From Ignatzschineria cameli (GTDB lineage Bacteria; Pseudomonadota; Gammaproteobacteria; Cardiobacteriales; Wohlfahrtiimonadaceae): a DNA stretch of 64,000 nucleotides. The position numbers and the translations under genes were made by a program. The notes under the pieces were generated by a model that was given only the letters and a program-made list of their open reading frames with translations, ran no database searches and was not told where the DNA came from. Of this stretch, positions 26,009-34,776 are shown in pieces. The DNA lies in contig NZ_QEWW01000001.1 in the NCBI RefSeq assembly GCF_003121895.1, positions 714,453 to 778,452 on the forward strand, given 5' to 3'. Numbering within the stretch: position 1 is the first letter of the stretch; each line of letters opens with the position of its first letter.

Positions 26009-26566
26009 ATGAAAAGATCAAAAATTATCCCTTTTATTTTTCTATCGACAGTAATTACTGCCTGTACAACCCCTAATTATGGGTCTTTAGAGGAATCTGA
26101 TTACTATAAAGTTTTTGGAAGAACCGCCATCAAGCACCCTACGCAGAGCGGCCAGGTTAGCTTTGCCATTGAAAAAGCCAAAAATGATGCTATCAATATC
26201 ATTATTCAGGGGCCATTTGCTCAAGGGCGGGCTGATATTCAGATCAACGATCACGAATCAACGATCACAATCGATGAGCAGACCTTTAAAGATCATGGAC
26301 CTGATCAGCTATTTTATAACTTAACAGGAATTGAATGGCCCGTTTCCGGAACGCAAAACTGGATTAAAGGAAAGCCTTACCATCCTACAACCTCCGTTAC
26401 CTATGATAAAAATGGAAAAGTGGAGCGTTTTAATGAAGATGGCTGGAGCATTAGCTACCAAGAGTGGACCACTAAGAGCGGTTTAGAGCTTCCTTTAAAA
26501 ATGACGATCACTCGAGGTGATGATATTCGCTTACGTTTTCTTATTGATAACTGGATTATTCGATAA
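26009..26566 (+). CDS. lolB: Outer-membrane lipoprotein LolB
   Basis: The 185-residue protein receives lipoproteins from LolA and places them in the outer membrane. It has a lipoprotein signal with VITAC (lipidated Cys19). The remainder fits the LolB beta-barrel fold: KVFGRTAI, INIIIQGPFAQGRADIQI and NLTGIEWPVSGTQNWIKGKP (compare GVPLPYWL/W(I/L)RG in other LolBs). The stop codon overlaps the ispE start by one base (TAATG), the classic lolB-ispE order. The protein is divergent and short, so the call rests partly on context. Confidence 0.9.
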   Translation: MKRSKIIPFIFLSTVITACTTPNYGSLEESDYYKVFGRTAIKHPTQSGQVSFAIEKAKNDAINIIIQGPFAQGRADIQINDHESTITIDEQTFKDHGPDQLFYNLTGIEWPVSGTQNWIKGKPYHPTTSVTYDKNGKVERFNEDGWSISYQEWTTKSGLELPLKMTITRGDDIRLRFLIDNWIIR

Positions 26567-27432
26567 TGCACTACTACCCTTCTCCGGCCAAAATTAACCG
26601 GATGCTTCGCGTTATTCGTCGCGAAGCTAATGGTTACCACTATTTACAGACTATCTTTCAATTTACCGACCTCTATGATGAGATCGGCTATCAAATAACC
26701 GAGCAGCCTGAGATCACCTTTCTCTATTCACACTCGAGCTTTCCCAAAGAGGAAGATCTAATCTATCGCGCAATTATGGCACTCAAGAAAGCAACTCACT
26801 GTCAAAAAGGAGTCGTCATTGATCTGATCAAGAATCTCCCGATGGGTGCCGGCATCGGTGGAGGAAGCTCAAATGCAGCAACAACACTCATTGTCTTAAA
26901 CAGACTATGGGAGCTTAACCTCTCAATGGCAAAATTGATTGAGATTGGGAGTCAGTTAGGGGCAGATGTGCCTATCTTTATCTATGGAAAAAGTGCATGG
27001 GGAGAAGGAATTGGCGAAAAATTAACTCCGCTCTCACTACCTGAAGAGCATTTTTTAATGATCAATCCCGGCATACACATCAGTACAAAAGTGATCTTTG
27101 AAAGCCCTTTTCTCCCTAGAGATTCAACACTTATGAGTGAGTATTACTTCGATCAATCTCGCGCAATTAATGATTGCTTGCCGGCAATATATCACCATTA
27201 TCCCAAAATGGAGCAAATCGTTGAGCAACTAACAGCTCTCGATCTTGACCCTTATATTACCGGAACCGGGTCATGCCTCTATATTAAAGCGCCAATGGGT
27301 GGTGAAGCGGACACAGAAAAGTATCAGAAACTTAAAGAACTTGCCACTCAATCTGCATGGCAACTACTTCCCTTCCAAAGCCGCAATCTCTCTCCACTTT
27401 ATAGTGTTGCGCCGCAACTCATGCCTGATTAG
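26566..27432 (+). CDS. ispE: 4-diphosphocytidyl-2-C-methyl-D-erythritol kinase
   Basis: The 288-residue GHMP kinase phosphorylates CDP-ME in the non-mevalonate isoprenoid pathway. SPAKINRMLRVIRREANGYHYLQT at the N-terminus holds the substrate-binding Lys, and the ATP loop PMGAGIGGGSSNAATTL lies at about 92-108. GADVPIFIYG and the motif TGTGSCLY near residue 228 complete the family set. It is translationally coupled to lolB through overlapping stop/start codons. Confidence 0.96.
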   Translation: MHYYPSPAKINRMLRVIRREANGYHYLQTIFQFTDLYDEIGYQITEQPEITFLYSHSSFPKEEDLIYRAIMALKKATHCQKGVVIDLIKNLPMGAGIGGGSSNAATTLIVLNRLWELNLSMAKLIEIGSQLGADVPIFIYGKSAWGEGIGEKLTPLSLPEEHFLMINPGIHISTKVIFESPFLPRDSTLMSEYYFDQSRAINDCLPAIYHHYPKMEQIVEQLTALDLDPYITGTGSCLYIKAPMGGEADTEKYQKLKELATQSAWQLLPFQSRNLSPLYSVAPQLMPD

Positions 27433-27478
27433 TGATCACAGTCGCTAGGACTCTTTAAACTCTCTTTAGGCACATACT

Positions 27479-29029
27479 TTAGACTCTATGTTGCCGTTGT
27501 CGTTGAGGCAATGCTTCATGGAGTCGCTCATCTTTACCTGCTTTTCGATCTCTCTCAAAGAGCAACTCATCAGGTCTCTCGCCAAGGTATTTAGGCCACC
27601 CTTTAATCCCTGTACGCAGAAAATCCTCCCGCATCACATCGCGAACGCTCTCCTCACTATAACCTCTCTCCTCTACAAGATAGAGGTAGATCGCTTTAAA
27701 GAGTCGATCTAAAGCAATCCCATAGGCTCGATTAAATGTTTGATAGAGATAGCGCGAAAGCGCCCGAAACTCCTCAAAAGGTTTAGCCCCTAGAATAAAT
27801 GGTAATGTTGCACGATAACGCCCTGAGTTGGCAATAAGATCCCAAAACTTCGCAAATCGCTCCATCTCCATCACCTCTGGAAATGGTAATTCACGATTTT
27901 GTAAGATTGAATAAGGGGGCTCTTGACTAAATCGGTATTGAAACTCATTGGTATGGCGAATAATAGGCACACCTTTGAGGCGCTTTAAAATCCCCACTTG
28001 AATCTCTTGAGGCTCCCACGACCAAAGCTCATTAAAACCTACTGCAAAGCTCTCTAGATCCTCATCTGGCAGACCGACAATCAGATCCACGTGAAGATGT
28101 ACATCTGTATTTTTAGAAAGCCAAGAAATATTCTCTTTTGCCACCGGTAGATTTGTGCGTCGAGAGATAAGATGTTGTGTTGTACTATTGAGCGTCTGAA
28201 TTCCGATCTCAAACTGCAATGAGCCATCTGGGAACTCTAAAATCTTCTCCTTCAGCTCATCTGAGAGATAATCAGGAACTAACTCAAAGTGAAGAAAGAG
28301 CGGCTCATCTGAATTCTCGGCAATTTTTTGTAGAAAAAAATCTAAAATTGCAAGCGTGAAATCTTTCTTTAAGTTAAAAGTTCGATCAACAAACTTATAT
28401 TGTCGTAATCCTCGCTGGTAAAGATCATCCATCGCCGCTAAAAAGGGCTCTAGAGGAAAACGCCATGCCGTTTTATCAAGACTTGAGAGACAAAATTCAC
28501 ACTTAAAGGGACATCCTCGAGAAGCCTCTATATAGACGGTTCGATGTTTAATATCCTCTTCTGTATAGAGGTAATAGGGTAACTTGATCTCCGAGAGAGG
28601 CGGCTCAATCCCCTTAATCACCTTACTTTCCCAAGGCTTTCCTTCAATCAGCAGAGATTTTGCTAACTGATAAAAACTGACATCCCCCCAACCGGTAATA
28701 AGGTAATCGATAAGAGGAAAGATCTCGATTTCTTCATACTCATAGGAGACTTCAGGTCCGCCGATCGTAATAATCAACTCCGGCATTAAGGCGCGAAGAT
28801 CTCGAATAAGAAGCGTCGTCTCCCTAAAATTCCAAATATAAATTCCAAAAGAGACTATTTTAGGTTGGCGATGATAGATCTCTTCTAACATCGCTTCCCT
28901 ATTCTGCTGAATCGTAAATTCAAGGATCTCTGCTCGCTCTTCTAACTCATAAAGATTCGCCTTTAAGTAACGAAGACCCAGTGATGCATGAGAATAACGC
29001 GCATTTAATGTAATTAATAAAATATCCAT
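27479..29029 (-). CDS. B12-binding domain radical SAM protein (DUF4080 type)
   Basis: The 516-residue protein has an N-terminal cobalamin-binding-like Rossmann domain (about 1-130, starting MDILLITLNARYSHASLGLRY), a radical SAM core with CxxxCxxC at C173, C177 and C180 (ASRGCPFKCEFC), and a helical DUF4080-like C-terminal domain (about 360-510). GGPEVSYEYEE is conserved in the B12-binding subgroup. The substrate is unknown; relatives include methyltransferases and anaerobic-type enzymes. It lies 105 bp downstream of xpt on the same strand and may be co-transcribed with it. Confidence 0.88.
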   Translation of the reverse strand: MDILLITLNARYSHASLGLRYLKANLYELEERAEILEFTIQQNREAMLEEIYHRQPKIVSFGIYIWNFRETTLLIRDLRALMPELIITIGGPEVSYEYEEIEIFPLIDYLITGWGDVSFYQLAKSLLIEGKPWESKVIKGIEPPLSEIKLPYYLYTEEDIKHRTVYIEASRGCPFKCEFCLSSLDKTAWRFPLEPFLAAMDDLYQRGLRQYKFVDRTFNLKKDFTLAILDFFLQKIAENSDEPLFLHFELVPDYLSDELKEKILEFPDGSLQFEIGIQTLNSTTQHLISRRTNLPVAKENISWLSKNTDVHLHVDLIVGLPDEDLESFAVGFNELWSWEPQEIQVGILKRLKGVPIIRHTNEFQYRFSQEPPYSILQNRELPFPEVMEMERFAKFWDLIANSGRYRATLPFILGAKPFEEFRALSRYLYQTFNRAYGIALDRLFKAIYLYLVEERGYSEESVRDVMREDFLRTGIKGWPKYLGERPDELLFERDRKAGKDERLHEALPQRQRQHRV

Positions 29030-29134
29030 CTGTCCTTGTCGAGATTCTCTTTTATTAGAATCCTTCTCTAAATACTCCTACGATTCGTGTTTCCAAATTA
29101 CACTTCAAATGATGTTTCAGATGACGCATAGAAA

Positions 29135-29707
29135 CTACTCTTCAATAAATGAAACCTGTCCACCGGCAAGAGAAGCAACACGCGCGAGAGATTGAACATT
29201 AATCCCCTCTTTCTCTAACCTTGCCCGCCCTTCTTGGAAACTCTTCTCAATAATAAAGCCCATTCCTGATAGCGTTGCGCCCGCTTGATCAATTAATGAT
29301 TTAACGCCCAATGCCGCATTACCATTTGCCAAAAAGTCATCGATAAAGAGAACATTATCTTCTTTAGAGAGATACTCTTCGCTCACACAAACATTGTAGG
29401 TGCGATCCTTGGTAAAAGAGTAGACTGTCGAGAGATACATCTTCTCCATTGTTTTTGGAGTTTTCTTCTTAACAAATACAACAGGAAGCTCAAGTAGATA
29501 GCCTAACATAATCGCTGGTGCAATACCGCTTGCCTCAATTGTAATAATCTTATTAATCGGAAGCGTTGCAAAACGGCGAACAAACTCTACCGCAATTGAT
29601 TTCATCAAGATTGGATCCATTTGATGGTTAATAAAGCTATCAACCTTCAAGGTTCCATCATCAAATGCCAAACCATCTTGGATAATTCTTTCGTGAAGCA
29701 GTTTCAT
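29135..29707 (-). CDS. xpt: Xanthine phosphoribosyltransferase
   Basis: The 190-residue protein is of the Bacillus-type Xpt family and converts xanthine plus PRPP to XMP. Visible landmarks: [21 protein letters not shown] (N-terminal hood), [28 protein letters not shown], and the PRPP loop [16 protein letters not shown] near residue 128. It ends [10 protein letters not shown]. This is not the E. coli Gpt type. I checked the upstream region for a purine riboswitch and did not see one. Confidence 0.93.
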   Translation of the reverse strand: MKLLHERIIQDGLAFDDGTLKVDSFINHQMDPILMKSIAVEFVRRFATLPINKIITIEASGIAPAIMLGYLLELPVVFVKKKTPKTMEKMYLSTVYSFTKDRTYNVCVSEEYLSKEDNVLFIDDFLANGNAALGVKSLIDQAGATLSGMGFIIEKSFQEGRARLEKEGINVQSLARVASLAGGQVSFIEE

Positions 29708-30261
29708 AAATACCTTTTGTTTCTAACAGAGCACCAGCGGTGAATAGATTAAATAATCTCCTCTCACTAAAATTCCATCCCCTGACAATGGCAATATCAC
29801 AATATCTAAAAACTGATTAGCTATCAGCCATCACCAACACCGGTCTCATCAACTTGGAATAATCGATCTAATATTCATCGATCTAATATTCGCCAATCTC
29901 ATTGATCAAAACAGGTGATTAATCCATTCAGATTAAACCATTCAGTCATCATCATTGATCACATAATTGATCAATATACTCCATCAAAAAATGGATGAGA
30001 AAATATATTAATATCGGAGAGTAATAGGAAAGAGAGATCAAAAAAATTTGTGCAATATTGTAGCCTAAATCGAGAAAAACTGCCCTACTTTATTCCCCAT
30101 AGTAGATGTGATCTACCTTAAAACCACAATACTTTACCGCTCAACTCCCCTCTTTAAAGTATAATGAGTCCTCTAAAAGCATCTAAAAAGATCTATCAAC
30201 AGACATATCCACCTTCCTTGATCGCTTTAACTTTAAAAAACTTTAAAATTTTTAAGAGCAT
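29708..30261. other. 554-bp divergent intergenic region between xpt and the FUSC gene
   Basis: No coding frame. It is rich in short repeats of TCGATCTAATATTC (29870-29894), GATTAA(A/T)CCATTCAG (29930-29947) and ATTGATCA words. The divergent promoters must lie here; none is assigned. Confidence 0.5.
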
Positions 30262-32244
30262 ATGATAAAAAAAGTAACAAACTTTCTTAAAGAGGCTATC
30301 GCCGTAAACAATCGCCCCTGGCCATGGGAGCGAGCTATTGGGGCAGGAGTTGCGATGACTCTTCCGATCTTAATTGGAATCTGGTTAGGTCAATTGCAAT
30401 ATGGACTGATTGCCGGGCTAGGTGGGTTTACCTATCTTTATGCTTTTCCTATTCCTTATGCACAGCTCTCAAAGCGTCTCCTCTTTGTTGCCCTTACCAT
30501 TGTTACCTGCTCTTTTCTAGGATCTCTGCTATCACCCTACCCTCTTGCCGTGGCTATCGTCATGGGTCTTATAGCCGGCATTAGCCTCTTTATCTTCAAT
30601 GCATTGCGCTTTATTGGTCCTTCTGCCATCTTTTTTGTCCTCATCTTTGCCCTGACGGCGGATATGTCAGAAACAGATTTTGCCGGCGCTTTAACACGTG
30701 CAGGATTGGTCTCTTTAGGAGCGCTTCTCTCTTGGATTATCGCTATGAGCGGTTTTCTTCTCAATCCTCATCGCCCCGAAATTAGAGCTATTCGTAGAGC
30801 ATATCAACAATTAATAACGCTTAGCGAAAGTATTGGGACTATTCAATTTCAAGAAGAGAAATATAAGACGATGGGCGTATTTAAAGAGAGCTTTGACACT
30901 CTTATTGCCGGCGAACTGCCTTGGCAACCCTCTGAAACTTATCGCCGACTGCTACATCTTGCCATTGAGGGGAATGAGTACTTTCTAACAATACTCAACA
31001 ATTACTCTGATGAAAGCCGTCCTATCGACCCGGAGGTGATTCGCTACCTCAAAACTATCGAAGCGGGAATCAATCATAAATTCCTCGCCAAAAGAGATAG
31101 AAACAACTATAAAAATAAAGGCGCCATGAAAGAGGAGAAGAGAGATTCCTCACTTTTATTACCGATGCTTCCCGCATCAATGACCAAAATAACTTCATAT
31201 CTAGAGCGGATGGAGCAAGCATTGCACGCTTCTCTGACAGAACTCGAGCCGGTGACGCTAGAGAGTAAAACTAAAGTGAAAGATCTGCTAGTCAACGCCT
31301 TTGATCAAAACTCCCTTGTTTTTCTAACCGCTATCCGCTTTAGTATTGTTACAACAATTGCGGCACTTATCGCCTATAGCTTCGACTTTACCCGTTCATA
31401 TTGGATTCCCCTCTCTTGTGTCGCCGTAATGTCAGGAGAATCGATGATCGCGACATTGCATCGAGCTATTCAGCGCTCTATCGGCACATTTATCGGAATA
31501 ATTATCGCTAGCTCTATTCTCTATTTTAAGCCTTCCGGCTATCCTGTTGCACTCTTTATCCTCTTTTTTACAGCAATCATTGAGCTCTTTATTGTTCGTA
31601 ACTACGGCTTAGCGGTTATCTTCATTACACCTAATGCTCTCCTTTTAGCAGAAACAATCACCGGCGGTGAATTCTCCTTTTTCCACTTTTCAGGCGCAAG
31701 AATGATTGATGTCGTAATAGGAAGTAGCATCGGAATTATTGGTGTCTTACTGATGGGAAAAAGATCTGCATCGGTACGGATTCCCCGTATTTTAATGCGC
31801 ACATTACGCAATCAATCTCAGATGATTCTACTCCTCTTCTCACAAAAGAAAGTGAGTACTGAAAAGCAGATTCAGGCGCGCCTGATAAAGATGAGAACCA
31901 ACTTAAATAATCTCATGGCACTCTACAATGCTGCGATTGGCGAGATTCCCAAAAAGAGAGAGTTACTCGAGTACTATTGGCCTATTATCTACTCGATGGA
32001 AAAGTTAGCCTTTCTTCTTGAGCGCGCCACAGAGAGATCATCACGCCCAATACTTAAAGAGCAAGACTTAGCCTCGCTCCTCTTTCTCTTTGAGACGCTA
32101 GCAAATGCCGCTCAATACTCAGAAATAGAAGAGATTAAGTCAATTCCAAAAATTGAGGGATTTGATAGTATTCAGCGCGAGATTGATACGCTTCAGCAAG
32201 CTTTTGCTTATAAACAACCTCTAGAAAAATCGATAACCCCATAA
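30262..32244 (+). CDS. FUSC family membrane protein (aromatic acid exporter-like)
   Basis: The 660-residue protein has two membrane blocks of about five to six spans each (about 25-165 and 360-480), separated by and followed by helical cytoplasmic domains, as in YccS/AaeB/FUSC proteins. RFIGPSAIFFVLIFALTADM in the first block and YWIPLSCVAVMSGESMIATLHRAIQRSIGTFIGIIIA in the second are typical; the latter is the conserved FUSC core. It probably exports small aromatic or acidic compounds; the substrate is unknown. AAGAG precedes the ATG. A hairpin terminator lies between it and the next gene. Confidence 0.88.
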   Translation: MIKKVTNFLKEAIAVNNRPWPWERAIGAGVAMTLPILIGIWLGQLQYGLIAGLGGFTYLYAFPIPYAQLSKRLLFVALTIVTCSFLGSLLSPYPLAVAIVMGLIAGISLFIFNALRFIGPSAIFFVLIFALTADMSETDFAGALTRAGLVSLGALLSWIIAMSGFLLNPHRPEIRAIRRAYQQLITLSESIGTIQFQEEKYKTMGVFKESFDTLIAGELPWQPSETYRRLLHLAIEGNEYFLTILNNYSDESRPIDPEVIRYLKTIEAGINHKFLAKRDRNNYKNKGAMKEEKRDSSLLLPMLPASMTKITSYLERMEQALHASLTELEPVTLESKTKVKDLLVNAFDQNSLVFLTAIRFSIVTTIAALIAYSFDFTRSYWIPLSCVAVMSGESMIATLHRAIQRSIGTFIGIIIASSILYFKPSGYPVALFILFFTAIIELFIVRNYGLAVIFITPNALLLAETITGGEFSFFHFSGARMIDVVIGSSIGIIGVLLMGKRSASVRIPRILMRTLRNQSQMILLLFSQKKVSTEKQIQARLIKMRTNLNNLMALYNAAIGEIPKKRELLEYYWPIIYSMEKLAFLLERATERSSRPILKEQDLASLLFLFETLANAAQYSEIEEIKSIPKIEGFDSIQREIDTLQQAFAYKQPLEKSITP

Positions 32245-32256
32245 CACTACTCACTC

Positions 32257-32286
32257 AAGGGAGTGTCGAGGAAAGCACCCCTTTTT
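32257..32286 (+). terminator. Terminator or attenuator between the FUSC gene and the next gene
   Basis: AAGGG-A-GTG (32257-32265) pairs with CACCCCTT (32276-32283, one bulged A), then a T run to 32286, 13 bp after the FUSC stop and 20 bp before the next start. Confidence 0.6.
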
Positions 32287-32305
32287 ATCAACCAACAAGG
32301 ATATT

Positions 32306-32797
32306 ATGCAAAATACCTCTTTTCAGCCGCTTCTCTCTTATCTTATTCGCAGTAAAATGATGGCTGATAAATTAACAGAGAGATTCACTGAGAGCATTCG
32401 CTCAACCGAACAGCTAACAGAAATGATTACAACTCTTCTTAACGAGCAGTTTCATAACCTTAATCAAAACCATCGAGCAAACGCTTCACATAGCACTATC
32501 ACAATAGAGGAGTTTTCAGAAGAACAAGAGATTAAAACACCCTACCAAATATCCCTTATTGATTATCCTAGCGAAATAAAAGATGTAGCCAAATACCAGA
32601 AAGCAGAACACTCGCTACTACTATTTCTCGCAGATCAAGAATCGAAAGAGATGCTCGATGAGTATCTACAGACGCTCGATCAATATGGTGCCCTACTCAA
32701 ACCTCATACAGTTCCTCTTAAAGAGGGAGCAATGATATTTCAACTTATTGAAAAATATTATGACTTTGGGATAGGAACATATAATGATTATCGGTAG
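32306..32797 (+). CDS. Hypothetical protein
   Basis: The 163-residue soluble protein starts at ATG 32306 with AAGGATATT in front, a good start. There is no signal peptide or membrane span. The N-terminal 60 residues look helical (KLTERFTESIRSTEQLTEMITTLL), the middle is acidic and polar, and the C-terminal half is helical (SLLLFLADQESKEMLDEYLQTLDQYGALL). I recognise no family. It follows the FUSC gene by 61 bp, separated by a terminator-like hairpin, so it may be partly co-expressed. Confidence 0.65.
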   Translation: MQNTSFQPLLSYLIRSKMMADKLTERFTESIRSTEQLTEMITTLLNEQFHNLNQNHRANASHSTITIEEFSEEQEIKTPYQISLIDYPSEIKDVAKYQKAEHSLLLFLADQESKEMLDEYLQTLDQYGALLKPHTVPLKEGAMIFQLIEKYYDFGIGTYNDYR

Positions 32798-32890
32798 GTT
32801 GTTATCCACTTGAATTTAGCCAATTTAGCCATTGAAATTTAACCACTAAAGATACTAAAAAATAATTGAGCGCATGCATATCTCATCCAT

Positions 32891-32926
32891 AAAAAACACC
32901 CCAAAAGCTTGCATAACCTTTGGGGT
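32891..32926 (-). terminator. Terminator of the fimbrial adhesin gene
   Basis: ACCCCAAA (32898-32905) pairs with TTTGGGGT (32919-32926); the minus strand continues GTTTTTT. Confidence 0.85.
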
Positions 32927-32961
32927 ATTCAAAATCAAGACCAACCGCGCAAAACTCTTAG

Positions 32962-34014
32962 TTAATAATATTCCATCGTATAAATAATAACGCTAGAAAA
33001 ATCACCAGACTTTATAGGACCTTTACTTGGAGATTGTTGAATTTCTGCATTAAACTTCATGTTTAGAGGCTGACTATTATAATCTGATATAGTGCCGACC
33101 CCACTTGCTTGCCCAAATTTAACTTCTCGATTCTTTTCATCTTTCAGTTTTAGAACTAATCCATTTTGTAAATCTACCATAGTATCGTTGTAGAGCGTTC
33201 CCGAATTAAAAACGACTCTAGGCATTATAGGTGCTTTACAATTGTTATTCGTTTTTACTACATTAATAGCAAATGGCTCCCGATAAATCTTACCGGCTTC
33301 CACTTCATTTTTACTAATGCTACCAAAATTTACCGTAGGTCTATCAACAGTCGCTTTAAAAGCTCCCCGTAAACAAACGTTATCGCGTATAGACCTTAAC
33401 AGAGCACTAACGGTTAATCTTACCGAAGTAGCTGAACTGTCTTCATCAATCAAAGAAAAAATCATCCCCCCCGTTTCATACTCTTTTCCATTACCTGACA
33501 TAGCCGAATAGACCATTAATGCAGGAATATGAGCACGAATACGAAAATTCTGACCACCGTAAAAAGTTGTGCTACCTGCATAGCTCGTATGTCTTGTAAA
33601 GAAATTTGAAACTGATTGAACCGTTTTATTTTCACGAAGCGGGGTAACTGTTGTTGTGATCGTCCCTTCAACACGTGAGGGATTTAAATCCCGAAACAAT
33701 ATGTTCGTCGCTCGCGTATAATTGGCATTATACCCCCCTATGCTATCCATAGGATAAAAAGTGAGGGTTGCGACTTTACTACAATAAACCATTGCCTCAA
33801 GAGTAAAACTAATAGGAAGTGCATTTTGATCAAAATAGAAAACATTATCCATATGATTCGGCAAAGCAGATGAATTCCCATAAGTACTTGTATAAAGACT
33901 GGTAACTTTACAAGCCGAAAATGCAGGAGCAGAAACTAAAAGCAATAACCCTAGCAACAGGCCTGCTTTTCTAAAAAGGCCTTTGATTTTTTGATTGAAA
34001 AAAAATTTTTTCAT
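32962..34014 (-). CDS. Orphan fimbrial adhesin/minor pilin-like protein
   Basis: The protein has 350 residues from ATG 34014 (open to 34044). It has a signal peptide ending APAFSA, after which the mature protein begins CKVTSLY. The first part (about 35-215) is beta-rich with no recognised domain. The last 130 residues resemble the chaperone-usher pilin (Fimbrial) domain: VNFGSISKNEVEAGKIYREPFAINV with paired cysteines (CLRGAF and NNNCKAP), then the C-terminal SSVIIYTMEYY typical of a beta-strand taken up by the chaperone. A two-domain tip adhesin is likely. No chaperone or usher gene is in the window. It lies next to a tRNA operon. Confidence 0.65.
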   Translation of the reverse strand: MKKFFFNQKIKGLFRKAGLLLGLLLLVSAPAFSACKVTSLYTSTYGNSSALPNHMDNVFYFDQNALPISFTLEAMVYCSKVATLTFYPMDSIGGYNANYTRATNILFRDLNPSRVEGTITTTVTPLRENKTVQSVSNFFTRHTSYAGSTTFYGGQNFRIRAHIPALMVYSAMSGNGKEYETGGMIFSLIDEDSSATSVRLTVSALLRSIRDNVCLRGAFKATVDRPTVNFGSISKNEVEAGKIYREPFAINVVKTNNNCKAPIMPRVVFNSGTLYNDTMVDLQNGLVLKLKDEKNREVKFGQASGVGTISDYNSQPLNMKFNAEIQQSPSKGPIKSGDFSSVIIYTMEYY

Positions 34015-34301
34015 ATTTAAATATCCGCAATAGAAGTGCCACATTTATTTTAATAGTTGATAACGACTTAAAGCATTCGATGCATAATTCAACAGTCAAC
34101 AGTTAACTAACTGACAACCATTATTATTGAAACGACAACTCTATTATTCTGCCCTACCAAAACCATTAATAAAATGCATGGTAAAGGTATTCCCTAATGA
34201 CTAATTAATGATAACTTCTCTAATAATTATTTTTTCAAAATGATGAATCACAAGACTTTACTCATGCAATATGCATGCATCTTTTGACTACTGCTCACAA
34301 A
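34015..34301. other. Interval between the adhesin gene and the tRNA operon terminator
   Basis: AT-rich and non-coding, presumably holding the adhesin promoter. It contains the short palindrome ATGCAATATGCATGCAT near 34264-34280. Nothing else is assigned. Confidence 0.45.
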
Positions 34302-34332
34302 AAAGCCCAACAAATGTAATTTGTTGGGCTTT
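34302..34332 (-). terminator. Terminator of the tRNA-Val/tRNA-Ile2 operon
   Basis: A 13-bp perfect stem AAAGCCCAACAAA (34302-34314) with 34320-34332, a 5-nt loop and minus-strand TTTTTTG. Confidence 0.9.
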
Positions 34333-34363
34333 ATAGCTTATAATTACTGCCTTACTCTTTAGT

Positions 34364-34440
34364 TGGTGGGCCTTGCTGGGCTCGAACCAGCGACCGCTCG
34401 ATTATGAGTCGAGAGCTCTAACCAACTGAGCTAAAGGCCC
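34364..34440 (-). tRNA. tRNA with CAT anticodon, probably tRNA-Ile2
   Basis: A 77-nt cloverleaf with acceptor GGGCCTT/AAGGCCC, D-arm AGCTCAGTTGGTTAGAGCT, anticodon loop CTCATAA (CAT), T-arm GCTGGTTCGAGCCCAGC and an encoded CCA (34364-34366). C4-G69 and C5-G68 in the acceptor stem, and the overall likeness to E. coli ileX, favour the lysidine-modified isoleucine-2 tRNA over elongator tRNA-Met. That distinction is inferred. Confidence 0.88.
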
Positions 34441-34449
34441 TTATAGATT

Positions 34450-34526
34450 TGGTAGGCGTAATTGGATTCGAACCAACGACCTCCACCATGTCAAGGTGGC
34501 GCTCTAACCAACTGAGCTATACGCCT
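34450..34526 (-). tRNA. tRNA-Val (GAC)
   Basis: A 77-nt cloverleaf with acceptor AGGCGTA/TACGCCT, anticodon loop TTGACAT (GAC), T-arm TTGGTTCGAATCCAA and an encoded CCA (34450-34452). It is the first tRNA of a two-gene operon, 9 bp upstream of the CAT tRNA. Confidence 0.96.
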
Positions 34527-34540
34527 GAAGCAAGATGCAT

Positions 34541-34569
34541 ATAATGCAATATATTTTGGAGTTTGACAA
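34541..34569 (-). promoter_or_regulatory. Promoter of the tRNA-Val/tRNA-Ile2 operon
   Basis: On the minus strand TTGTCA (34569-34564), a 17-bp spacer, then CATTAT (34546-34541), about 14 bp before the tRNA-Val 5' end. Confidence 0.55.
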
Positions 34570-34776
34570 GCCTTATTTTTGGTTTAGCTAATAATTAGTC
34601 AACCCTAACTCCATATCGCTATCTGCTAACAGAGCCTAATGAACCTAATTAAGATTTAGAATAATACCATAAGTAGAGAAAAGAGCAAACTCTAAGATTA
34701 ACTGATAGAATAACCTTTAAATTTAACCCCCATTTATAGATTCTAAAACAGAATATCAAACTAAGAAGTAGAGATT

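Noticed and set aside
29708..29830. Purine riboswitch before xpt
   Set aside because: Bacillus-type xpt often has one, but the conserved aptamer loops and pairing are not visible on the minus strand.
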